Shown here piece by piece: positions 1 through 5,021 of a stretch of 5,021 bases of DNA; positions within the stretch are counted from its first letter, which is position 1; each line of letters begins with the position of its first letter. Under the pieces are notes generated by a model that did not search any database, had not been told where the DNA came from, and saw only the letters and a list, made by a program, of their open reading frames with translations. The stretch is taken from contig JAPSGG010000170.1 in NCBI GenBank assembly GCA_031177845.1, forward strand, positions 1 to 5,021. Reading direction: 5' to 3'. A program made the translations under genes and the position numbers. Source of the DNA: Chromatiales bacterium. GTDB lineage: Bacteria > Pseudomonadota > Gammaproteobacteria > JACCYU01.

Positions 1-27
1 ATCGGTCAGTTTGCTTAATCTCAGCAT
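1..27 (-). CDS. Start of an Rrf2-family transcriptional regulator, probably the SUF Fe-S assembly regulator (partial)
   Basis: Only nine codons are inside the window, reading MLRLSKLTD from the ATG at 25-27; the gene runs off the left edge. This N-terminus closely matches the opening of the Rrf2-family regulators that head suf operons in many gammaproteobacteria (typically M-L-R-I/V-S/T-K-L-T-D-Y), and is less like IscR (MRLTSKGRYAV) or NsrR (MRLTTFTDY). Family members are winged-helix repressors that often bind an Fe-S cluster and control Fe-S assembly genes. A GAGGG Shine-Dalgarno at 32-36 lies 4 bases from the ATG, which supports this start. A promoter and palindromic operator sit immediately upstream, which suggests autoregulation. 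The reading frame, ribosome site and palindrome are seen directly. The family call rests on nine residues plus the operator, so it is tentative, and suf genes downstream are inferred only. Confidence 0.6.
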
Positions 28-40
28 CGCGCCCTCGCTA

Positions 41-63
41 ATTAGGACTACAATAGTACTAAT
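41..63 (-). promoter_or_regulatory. Interrupted palindrome resembling an IscR type-1 (Rrf2) operator
   Basis: This 23-base site is an inverted repeat with 9 of 11 base pairs matching. The outer arms are ATTAG/CTAAT and the inner arms are ACTA/TAGT. Its core on the minus strand, ACTATTGTAGTC, resembles the ACT-R-WWW-Y-AGTC core of the IscR type-1 site known from enteric bacteria, with one G in the W positions. It covers the -10 hexamer of the downstream promoter and ends 13 bases before the ATG at 25-27, so a bound protein would block transcription. The symmetry is seen directly. Binding by the Rrf2 protein encoded next to it, and control by Fe-S status, are inference. Confidence 0.6.
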
Positions 64-80
64 TTGTTCCGATATTGCAA
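53..80 (-). promoter_or_regulatory. Probable sigma-70 promoter of the Rrf2 regulator gene
   Basis: On the minus strand TTGCAA (75-80) serves as a -35 element, followed by a 16-base spacer and TACTAT (53-58) as the -10. Each hexamer matches four of six consensus bases. Transcription would start near 46, giving a short leader of about 19 bases before the ATG at 25-27. The -10 lies inside the palindrome at 41-63, as expected for a repressor-controlled promoter. Confidence 0.45.
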
Positions 81-103
81 GGCGCAAATTCGAAGAAGAC
101 CGC

Positions 104-694
104 TTACGCAGTCGCCGTGAGGCGCGCGATCTCGCAATGGCGGAAGCAGTCCACCAAGTGATCGTTGACCATCCCGATCGCCTGCATGTAGGCGTAGCAG
201 ATCGTAGTGCCGACGAACTTGAATCCGCGCTTCTTCAAATCCTTGGCCAGGACATCGGATTCGCGCGTGCGGCTGGGCACGTCCTGCGCGGCCTTCCAGC
301 GGTTCTGGATGGACTCGCCAGCCGTGAAGCCCCAGAGAAAGGCCGAGAAGCTGCCGTATTCCTGCTGCACCTGCAGGAACCGCTGTGCATTGATGATCGT
401 GGCCGCGATCTTCAACTGGTTTCGCACGATACCGGGATTTTGCAGTAGCGAAGCAATGTCCAGCTCGGAATAGCGAGCTACCCTTACCGGATCGAAGTTA
501 CCGAACGCCTCACGATAAGCCTTCCGCTTGTTCAGTATGGTGCGCCAGTTCAGACCCGCCTGCGCACCTTCCAGAATGAGCAACTCGAAGAGCTTGCGGT
601 CATCCTTGACTGGTACGCCCCACTCGCAATCGTGATAATCGATCTCCAATCGAGAGTTGAGCGCCCAACCGCAACGATGTTTGCCGTCACCCAT
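104..694 (-). CDS. tag: DNA-3-methyladenine glycosylase I
   Basis: Base-excision repair enzyme that removes 3-methyladenine from alkylated DNA in the cytoplasm. Numbering from the GTG at 698-700 (198 codons), the protein carries the full Tag zinc snap: Cys10 (HRCGW), His23 (DYHDCEWG), and His181 and Cys185 (NDHLVDC). These have the same spacing as Cys4, His17, His175 and Cys179 of the 187-residue E. coli enzyme. The base-pocket segment LILEGAQAGLNW carries Glu44 and Trp52, equivalent to E. coli Glu38 and Trp46. I chose the ATG at 692-694 (196 codons) over the GTG two codons earlier. Neither has a clear Shine-Dalgarno, and known Tag proteins start close to the RCGW motif. The gene begins 15 bases after the mgtE stop, so it is probably cotranscribed with mgtE; this fits the poor ribosome site. 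It looks intact. Family assignment is firm; the exact start is not. Confidence 0.95.
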   Translation of the reverse strand: MGDGKHRCGWALNSRLEIDYHDCEWGVPVKDDRKLFELLILEGAQAGLNWRTILNKRKAYREAFGNFDPVRVARYSELDIASLLQNPGIVRNQLKIAATIINAQRFLQVQQEYGSFSAFLWGFTAGESIQNRWKAAQDVPSRTRESDVLAKDLKKRGFKFVGTTICYAYMQAIGMVNDHLVDCFRHCEIARLTATA

Positions 695-709
695 GTCCAC
701 TGATCGGTG

Positions 710-2068
710 TCATGACAGCACTAACGTCGCCAGACCCAGAAACGCGAAAAAACCCATCACGTCGGTGACGGTGGTCACGACCACCGTCGCGGCCAAAGCA
801 GGATCAATCCCGAGCTTGCGCAGAGCCAAGGGGATTCCAACGCCGGCCGATGCCGCGCACAACAGATTGATGATCATCGCCGTCGCGATAAGGCCGCCTA
901 TTCTCAAATCGCGAAACCAAGCAACCGCGACCGTGCCGACCAGCACCGCGAAGATCATGCCGTTTAGCGCGCCGACGGCCAGCTCCTTGCTCATAAGAAA
1001 GCGCGCATTGCGCCGGCTCAACTGGCCGAGGGCCAACCCGCGGACGACCAGTGCCAATATCTGGTTACCGGCGATGCCCCCCATGCTGGCCACAATAGGC
1101 ATCAGTACCGCCAACGCCACGACCTTCTCTATCGTGGCCTGGAACTGCCCGACCACCGAGGCAGCAAGAAAGGCCGCCACCAGATTGACCCCAAGCCATA
1201 CGGCGCGCCGGCGTACGGACGGTATAACGGGCGCGAAGATATCTTCTTCCTCGGGTAGACCAGCCATGCTCATTACGGAGTGTTCAGCCTGCTCGCGGAT
1301 CACGTCCACCACATCGTCGATGGTGATACGTCCCAGGAGCCTGCCGTGCTCATCCACCACCGGCGCCGATACCAGATCGCGATCCTCGAACAACTTGGCG
1401 ACCTGCGAGGCCGGGGTGTGCGCCGGGATGCCTTCCACGCCGTATTCCATGACCTCGGCCACGGTGAGGTTCGGATCGCGCGTCACGACCGCCGAAAGCG
1501 GCAAGATGCCCAAATAGCGGTCGTAACGATTGACCACGATCAGACTGTCGATCAGCACTGGGATATTGCCTTTCATGCGCAGGTAACGCAGCACCACATC
1601 GAGCGTCACATTGGCGCGCACCGTCACGGTATCGGTGTTCATGAGGCCGCCGGCGGTATCCTCTCCGTAGGACAATACCGCCTCCAGGCGCTGACGGTAC
1701 TGCTGATCCATACCCGCCAGCGCCTGCCGAGTCACCGCGTCCGGCAGGTCCTGCAGCAGATCCGCGAGGTCGTCGACGTCCAGCCCCTCGGTGGCCGAGA
1801 GCAGCGCCTCGTGATCCATCGCCTCGATCAGACCGGCCCGCACCTCGTCACCGACGTGCAGCAACACCTCCCCGTGATCGTCGTGGTCGACCATCTCCCA
1901 GACAATGCGGCGCTGGGAAGGAGGCAACGACTCCAGCAGGTGAGCGATCTCGGCCGGGTGCAGGGCGGAGATGATGCCGCGAGCCTGCTTCAGCGTGCCG
2001 GACTCCAGGGCCGCGGCCAAGGCCTCCAAATGACTGTCCGCTTGGCTCTCTGGCGCCGGTTCCGCCAT
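710..2068 (-). CDS. mgtE: Magnesium transporter MgtE
   Basis: Mg2+-selective inner-membrane channel/transporter of 452 residues, the usual family length. Residues 1 to about 137 form the acidic, Leu-rich cytoplasmic N domain. A CBS pair follows (about 140-200 and 205-262, with TAGGLMNTD opening the first and VSAPVVDEHGRLLGRITIDD in the second). A linker leads to five predicted membrane helices (about 288-308, 316-345, 365-385, 390-415 and 425-450). The pore signature PIVASMGGIAGNQ lies at 324-336 and the conserved TTVTD at 432-436; its Asp436 corresponds to the ion-site Asp432 of Thermus MgtE. In that family the N and CBS domains sense intracellular Mg2+ and close the pore when it is plentiful. 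The ATG at 2066-2068 has a good AAGGA 7 bases upstream, settling the start. The gene lies 141 bases after ptsH, with a possible promoter of its own, and tag follows 15 bases after its stop. No Mg2+ riboswitch is evident in the short leader. Confidence 0.97.
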   Translation of the reverse strand: MAEPAPESQADSHLEALAAALESGTLKQARGIISALHPAEIAHLLESLPPSQRRIVWEMVDHDDHGEVLLHVGDEVRAGLIEAMDHEALLSATEGLDVDDLADLLQDLPDAVTRQALAGMDQQYRQRLEAVLSYGEDTAGGLMNTDTVTVRANVTLDVVLRYLRMKGNIPVLIDSLIVVNRYDRYLGILPLSAVVTRDPNLTVAEVMEYGVEGIPAHTPASQVAKLFEDRDLVSAPVVDEHGRLLGRITIDDVVDVIREQAEHSVMSMAGLPEEEDIFAPVIPSVRRRAVWLGVNLVAAFLAASVVGQFQATIEKVVALAVLMPIVASMGGIAGNQILALVVRGLALGQLSRRNARFLMSKELAVGALNGMIFAVLVGTVAVAWFRDLRIGGLIATAMIINLLCAASAGVGIPLALRKLGIDPALAATVVVTTVTDVMGFFAFLGLATLVLS

Positions 2069-2107
2069 GGACGTTTCCTTATGAGGAGAAGAATTCGGGC
2101 GGCGTGA

Positions 2108-2135
2108 AGTGTAGCAGGCGCGACCGGGAAGTCGA
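2108..2135 (-). promoter_or_regulatory. Possible extended -10 promoter for mgtE-tag
   Basis: On the minus strand TCGACT (2130-2135) is followed after 16 bases by TACACT (2108-2113), each matching four of six sigma-70 consensus bases. The bases TGC immediately before TACACT make an extended -10 element. Transcription would begin near 2101, about 33 bases before the mgtE ATG, with the AAGGA ribosome site at 2076-2080 in the leader. It lies in the largest gap between genes in the window, where a promoter separating mgtE-tag from the PTS cluster would be expected. This is pattern matching only. Confidence 0.4.
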
Positions 2136-2209
2136 GTCCGATTAGGAACCAGGGATTACGGACGGGGAACTAGAGGGTGATCGCGAGCCCCAGGATTCCG
2201 GGTTCTTCT

Positions 2210-2479
2210 TTATTCTTCCTCGCCAAAACGGCGGTTAATCAGATCTTCCAGCTCCCGTATCGCCTCGCGCTCGTCGCCGCCGTGGGCGTATACCGTAACG
2301 GTGCTGCCTTTGGCCGCGGCCAGCATCATGACGCCCATGATGCTCTTGCCGTTGACACGGCGCGCGCCCTTCTCGAGCTCAACCTCGCTTTCGAAATGGG
2401 ACGCTAGGTTGACGAACTTGGCGGCGGCTCGCGCATGCATCCCCAGCTTGTTGATAATGGTCAGCTCCTTACTGATCAT
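2210..2479 (-). CDS. ptsH: Phosphocarrier protein HPr
   Basis: Small cytoplasmic phosphocarrier of 89 residues, the normal HPr length. His15 in the motif GMHARAA is the site phosphorylated by enzyme I and passed to EIIA proteins. Ser46 in NGKSIMGVMML is the regulatory site modified by HPr kinase/phosphorylase, whose gene lies upstream in the same cluster. Having both sites suggests that HPr here receives two signals. The start ATG (2477-2479) overlaps the end of the EIIA gene by 11 bases, and a strong GGAGGA site lies 8 bases upstream inside that gene, so translation of the two is likely coupled. The C-terminus is acidic (FGEEE). Enzyme I (ptsI), which usually follows ptsH in this cluster, is not there; mgtE comes next. 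I see no convincing terminator after the stop. Confidence 0.97.
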   Translation of the reverse strand: MISKELTIINKLGMHARAAAKFVNLASHFESEVELEKGARRVNGKSIMGVMMLAAAKGSTVTVYAHGGDEREAIRELEDLINRRFGEEE

Positions 2480-2879
2480 GCCGCTCGTCCTCCGACTCGC
2501 AGAAGACGATTCCGTCGTGCCCGCCGCTTAAGGCTTTATTGGCCATCTCGTACAGATTAAGGCTAGGATAGTTCAACACTCGTACCAGCATCGGCAGGTT
2601 GATACCAGCAACAACCTGAACCTGGGGATGCCCAAGTAAACGATTGGCGATATTGCTGGGGGTCGAACCGTACATGTCGGTCAGCACCAGCACCCCGTCG
2701 CCGCGATCCAGTTCATCGCAGAGCCGGCTCGCCTGCTCTAACAAGCTCTCAGGATCACTTTTCTGCGAAACCGCCAGATACGCGGTCTGCAACGGACAAA
2801 AACCCAGCACGGAGGTGGCGGTGCTTAGCAGCTGTTCGCCGATGCGCCCATGCGTAACGATGAGTAATCCAACGGACAT
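2469..2879 (-). CDS. Stand-alone PTS EIIA component, mannose (EIIA-Man) family
   Basis: Cytoplasmic phosphotransfer domain of 136 residues, a single EIIA-Man fold without a fused EIIB. The start MSVGLLIVTHG places the active-site His at position 10, as in E. coli ManX. Other family motifs are LTDMYGSTPSN (66-76) and GINLPMLVR (92-100), the latter being the loop near the active site. I chose the ATG at 2877-2879 over the one two codons upstream (2883-2885), because AGGA at 2886-2889 sits 6 bases from the former and directly abuts the latter. The gene overlaps ptsH by 11 bases. No EIIB, EIIC or EIID genes are in the window. As in the comparable proteobacterial clusters, it is therefore probably a regulatory phosphate acceptor from HPr rather than part of mannose uptake; that role is inference. 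Confidence 0.93.
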   Translation of the reverse strand: MSVGLLIVTHGRIGEQLLSTATSVLGFCPLQTAYLAVSQKSDPESLLEQASRLCDELDRGDGVLVLTDMYGSTPSNIANRLLGHPQVQVVAGINLPMLVRVLNYPSLNLYEMANKALSGGHDGIVFCESEDERHDQ

Positions 2880-3008
2880 AGTCATTCCTGAAGTCTATGA
2901 ACTGATGCAGCCAGCGGCCGTGATCGACAGCACGTATACCATCGATGCGTGTCGCCACGCGTTCGGCTCGCGCCTGTCTAGAAGCTGCGTATCGCGGATT
3001 GGCGGTCA
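2880..3008. other. Spacer between rapZ and the EIIA gene
   Basis: A 129-base gap, longer than the other spacings inside this cluster. It contains the CAGGA ribosome site of the EIIA gene at 2886-2890. I see no convincing -35/-10 pair and no hairpin with a T tract. A minus-strand reading frame opens at the rapZ stop and crosses the gap, but its arginine-rich product continues out of frame into the EIIA gene and resembles no family I know. Confidence 0.5.
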
Positions 3009-3869
3009 TCACTCAAGCTCCCGGTGCCGCACCGAGACGTTCTCATAACGCGACTCCCTAAAATAGTTGGCCAGCCGTTCCGCTAGATAGACGGAACGGT
3101 GACGGCCGCCGGTGCAGCCCAGTGATACGCTCAGATAACTGCGATCTTCCGCCTCAAAGCGCGGGATCCAGCGCGCCAGAAAATCTCGTATTGAGAGGTA
3201 CAATTCTTCCACTTCGCCGTGTCGATGGAGGTATTCGATGACTCTTGCATCCTGACCGGAAAGATCGCGCAACTCTGCTTCCCAGTGCGGATTGGGCAGG
3301 CAGCGCGCGTCAAAGACGTAATCAGAGTCCGGCGGCACGCCATGTTTATATCCGAACGATTGGAACAGCAAAGACAACGACGAGTTCGCGCTGGTGCGAA
3401 TGCGCTCGCTGATTAAAGCGCGCAACTGATGGACGTTGGTGCGGGTCGTATCGATCTTGAGATCGGCGCGAGCGGCTACCGGCTCCAGTAATGAACGCTC
3501 CAGATGGATCGCCTCAACCAGCGGCAGGCCCTTGCGCGTCAGCGGGTGTTTGCGGCGCGTTTCGCTGAAGCGCGTGATCAGGATCTCGATGTCCGCCTGC
3601 AAGAAGATGATTTCCACGTCCAGACCGCTGGACTTGATCCCGTCCACCATCTCGGGGAAGCGGGCGAGATCGTCGACGCCGCTGCGCGCATCGATGCCCA
3701 CCGCGGCCTTGTCATAAAGTTTGAGCCCCGGACTCAAGAGTTGCTCCACGAACGCCGGCAGCAATCCCATGTGGAGATTATCGATGCAGTAGAAATCCTC
3801 GTCTTCCAACGTGTGCAAGGCGACCGACTTGCCTGATCCGGACAGCCCGCTGACGATGAAGAGCTTCAT
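3009..3869 (-). CDS. rapZ: RNase adapter protein RapZ (P-loop, nucleotide-binding)
   Basis: Protein of 286 residues, matching the 284 of E. coli RapZ (YhbJ family). The N-terminal P-loop domain has a Walker A motif GLSGSGKS at 8-15, the conserved VGIDAR at 57-62 and RFSETRRKHPL at 100-110. The C-terminal domain carries the family blocks SFGYKHG (171-177), DYVFDARCLPNPHW (183-196) and GCTGGRHRSV (251-260). In E. coli RapZ binds the small RNA GlmZ, presents it to RNase E and senses glucosamine-6-phosphate. Outside enterics the GlmZ partner is generally missing, so the target RNA here is unknown. The ATG at 3867-3869 gives the canonical MKLFIVSGLSGSGKS start but has no visible Shine-Dalgarno; the leader is pyrimidine-rich. 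It lies 57 bases after hprK and upstream of the EIIA gene and ptsH, the common arrangement in this cluster. Confidence 0.96.
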   Translation of the reverse strand: MKLFIVSGLSGSGKSVALHTLEDEDFYCIDNLHMGLLPAFVEQLLSPGLKLYDKAAVGIDARSGVDDLARFPEMVDGIKSSGLDVEIIFLQADIEILITRFSETRRKHPLTRKGLPLVEAIHLERSLLEPVAARADLKIDTTRTNVHQLRALISERIRTSANSSLSLLFQSFGYKHGVPPDSDYVFDARCLPNPHWEAELRDLSGQDARVIEYLHRHGEVEELYLSIRDFLARWIPRFEAEDRSYLSVSLGCTGGRHRSVYLAERLANYFRESRYENVSVRHRELE

Positions 3870-3926
3870 GCTGAGACGGAGGGATTGGGAGGGTTGAACG
3901 CGGCGGCCTGCATATTGCCCTACCGC

Positions 3927-4865
3927 TTAGCTCATTAAATGCCGCTGGCGGGCGGCAAGATCCTCTCCGGCATTGTACCCGTTCAACCGCAGCAGGTGGT
4001 TGCGCACGGCGGCCTCGACCAGCACGGCCAGGTTGCGGCCGGGCGCCACCGGCAGCGAAATCACCGGGATATCGAGCCCCAGGATGTTACGCGAGCGCTG
4101 CTGATCCTGCAGGCGATCCTCAAATGCCGCCCCATCGCCTTGATGCGCCTGTTTCAGCTGTATCACCAAGCGCAGATACTTGCCTTTTTTGATGACGCTG
4201 TCGCCGTACATGGCGCGTATGTTTAGCACGCCCAGGCCTCGCACCTCGAGGAAGTCCTGGATGAGCGGCGGGCACGTGCCGTTGATGATATCGGGAGCGA
4301 TGCGCGCGAACTCAGGGGCGTCATCCGCGACCAGGCGGTGGCCGCGCGTGATCAATTCGAGGGCCAATTCGCTCTTCCCGACGCCGCTATCGCCGGTCAG
4401 CAGCACGCCGATGCTCAATACCTCCATGAAGACTCCATGCAGGGTGATCCTGTCCGCCAGCTTATGCGTAAAGTAATAACGCAGATCGTTAATCAAATCG
4501 TTGCTGGAAATCGCCGACTTCAGCAGCGGCACCTGATAGTGGTCGGCCAGGCGCACAAAGTCCTCCGGCGGGCTGCATTCGTCGGCGAGCAGGACTACGA
4601 CGGGATCGCTCTCGAACAGCTGCTCGCAGGCATCCTGGCGCCAGTTCTTTCGAAGATTGGCCAGATACGCCAGTTCGGTCTTGCCGAGCACCTGCGCCTG
4701 ATTGGCGTGGATTAGGTTGAAGTGTCCGATCAGTCCCGGATTGCCGCGCGCGGCATTGCCTTGCGTAAAAATACGCCTGGCGCCGTTCCTTCCTGCCAGC
4801 CATTCCAGGTGCAGGCGAGGGGCGAGATCCTCAAACAGAGTCTGGACCGTTAGCGACTCGCTCAT
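3927..4865 (-). CDS. hprK: HPr kinase/phosphorylase
   Basis: Bifunctional cytoplasmic enzyme that phosphorylates HPr on Ser46 with ATP (or pyrophosphate) and removes that phosphate again. From the ATG at 4863-4865 it has 312 residues, normal for the family. Residues 1 to about 130 are the N-terminal domain. The catalytic domain begins near TLHGVFMEV with His143 and has the P-loop GDSGVGKS at 158-165, LVADD with Asp181 and Asp182, the family signature EVRGLGVLNIR at 207-217, and PVAPGRNLAVLVE at 272-284. All expected catalytic motifs are present. The frame stays open to an ATG at 4977-4979, but the extra 38 residues are Pro/Gly/Ala-rich, resemble no family extension and would overlap the gene upstream. 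MSESLTVQTLFEDL is the usual start, and AGGCGAG at 4873-4879 is a fair ribosome site 7 bases away. Its substrate HPr is encoded three genes downstream. Confidence 0.96.
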   Translation of the reverse strand: MSESLTVQTLFEDLAPRLHLEWLAGRNGARRIFTQGNAARGNPGLIGHFNLIHANQAQVLGKTELAYLANLRKNWRQDACEQLFESDPVVVLLADECSPPEDFVRLADHYQVPLLKSAISSNDLINDLRYYFTHKLADRITLHGVFMEVLSIGVLLTGDSGVGKSELALELITRGHRLVADDAPEFARIAPDIINGTCPPLIQDFLEVRGLGVLNIRAMYGDSVIKKGKYLRLVIQLKQAHQGDGAAFEDRLQDQQRSRNILGLDIPVISLPVAPGRNLAVLVEAAVRNHLLRLNGYNAGEDLAARQRHLMS

Positions 4866-4953
4866 CGTTCGACTCGCCTGTACCGCTGCGTTTGCCCCTT
4901 CGGCCGTCGACGCGGGTTTCCCACCGGCGCGCCCGCGGCGGCCGGGAGAGGCC

Positions 4954-5021
4954 TCAGGCGGCTCGGGCGGCGCCTTCACGTCTCAGTAGGGCGAGCGCAT
5001 CCCTGGCGTCCACGGTCGAAC
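4954..5021 (-). CDS. C-terminal end of an upstream gene, probably ptsN (EIIA-Ntr) (partial)
   Basis: A minus-strand frame is open from the window edge to a TGA at 4954-4956 and gives a 21-residue tail, STVDARDALALLRREGAARAA. The Ala/Leu-rich helix-like sequence is the sort of ending seen in EIIA-Ntr (PtsN) proteins, and ptsN is commonly the gene just upstream of hprK in this cluster. The stop lies 88 bases before the chosen hprK start. The other two minus-strand frames close after 12 and 14 codons in this stretch. No catalytic motif is visible, so identity rests on gene order and is uncertain. That this is a coding end is moderately likely. Confidence 0.45.
   Translation of the reverse strand, partial: STVDARDALALLRREGAARAA

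Noticed and set aside
11..473. Plus-strand open frames opposite tag
   Set aside because: They are antisense to a clear Tag protein with all zinc ligands, and have no ribosome site or family resemblance.
657..2107. Long plus-strand open frames (286 and 275 codons) opposite mgtE
   Set aside because: They are antisense shadows of a GC-rich gene. Their products are composition-biased (Ser/Thr/Arg or His/Arg/Gln-rich), have no recognisable domain, and lie entirely against the well-supported mgtE.
2069..2107. Mg2+-sensing riboswitch (M-box or ykkC-like leader) before mgtE
   Set aside because: The predicted leader is only about 33 bases, too short for any known Mg2+ riboswitch, and no such fold is apparent.
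2189..2202. Short hairpin CCCGG-AATC-CTGGG just after ptsH as a terminator
   Set aside because: The stem has only five pairs, including a G-U, and no T tract follows on the minus strand. The T-rich stretch is on the wrong side for ptsH transcription.
3219..4803. Other plus- and minus-strand open frames within rapZ and hprK
   Set aside because: All are alternative frames of the two conserved genes, with Arg-rich or low-complexity products and no known motifs.

Overview
The window suggests a non-enteric proteobacterium, most likely a gammaproteobacterium. The sequence is GC-rich by eye. Its core is the hprK-rapZ-EIIA(Man)-ptsH cluster that in many beta- and gammaproteobacteria lies downstream of rpoN/hpf/ptsN. 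The HprK and MgtE sequences read like gammaproteobacterial homologues, but this placement is from memory of the families, not from a search.

Every supported gene is on the minus strand, so gene order runs from the right end of the window to the left. At 4954-5021 is the last piece of an upstream gene, probably ptsN. Next come hprK (3927-4865, HPr kinase/phosphorylase), rapZ (3009-3869, P-loop RNA-binding adaptor), a stand-alone EIIA of the mannose family (2469-2879) and ptsH (2210-2479, HPr), which overlaps the EIIA gene by 11 bases. After a 141-base gap with a plausible extended -10 promoter come mgtE (710-2068, Mg2+ channel/transporter) and tag (104-694, 3-methyladenine DNA glycosylase I), which nearly abut. 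At the left edge the first nine codons of another gene (1-27) look like the start of an Rrf2-family SUF/Fe-S regulator. It is preceded by a strong interrupted palindrome at 41-63 that resembles an IscR type-1 operator.

The right half encodes a regulatory phosphorelay, not a sugar-uptake system. HPr keeps both phosphorylation sites (His15 for EI, Ser46 for HprK), HprK looks complete, and the EIIA keeps its active-site His, but no EIIB/C/D permease is present. ptsI (enzyme I), which usually follows ptsH in this cluster, is absent: ptsH is followed directly by mgtE.

There are no rRNA or tRNA genes, CRISPR arrays, insertion sequences or prophage parts that I can support. The window is mostly a conserved chromosomal region. 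The points most worth checking are the Fe-S-type operator at the left edge and the missing ptsI.
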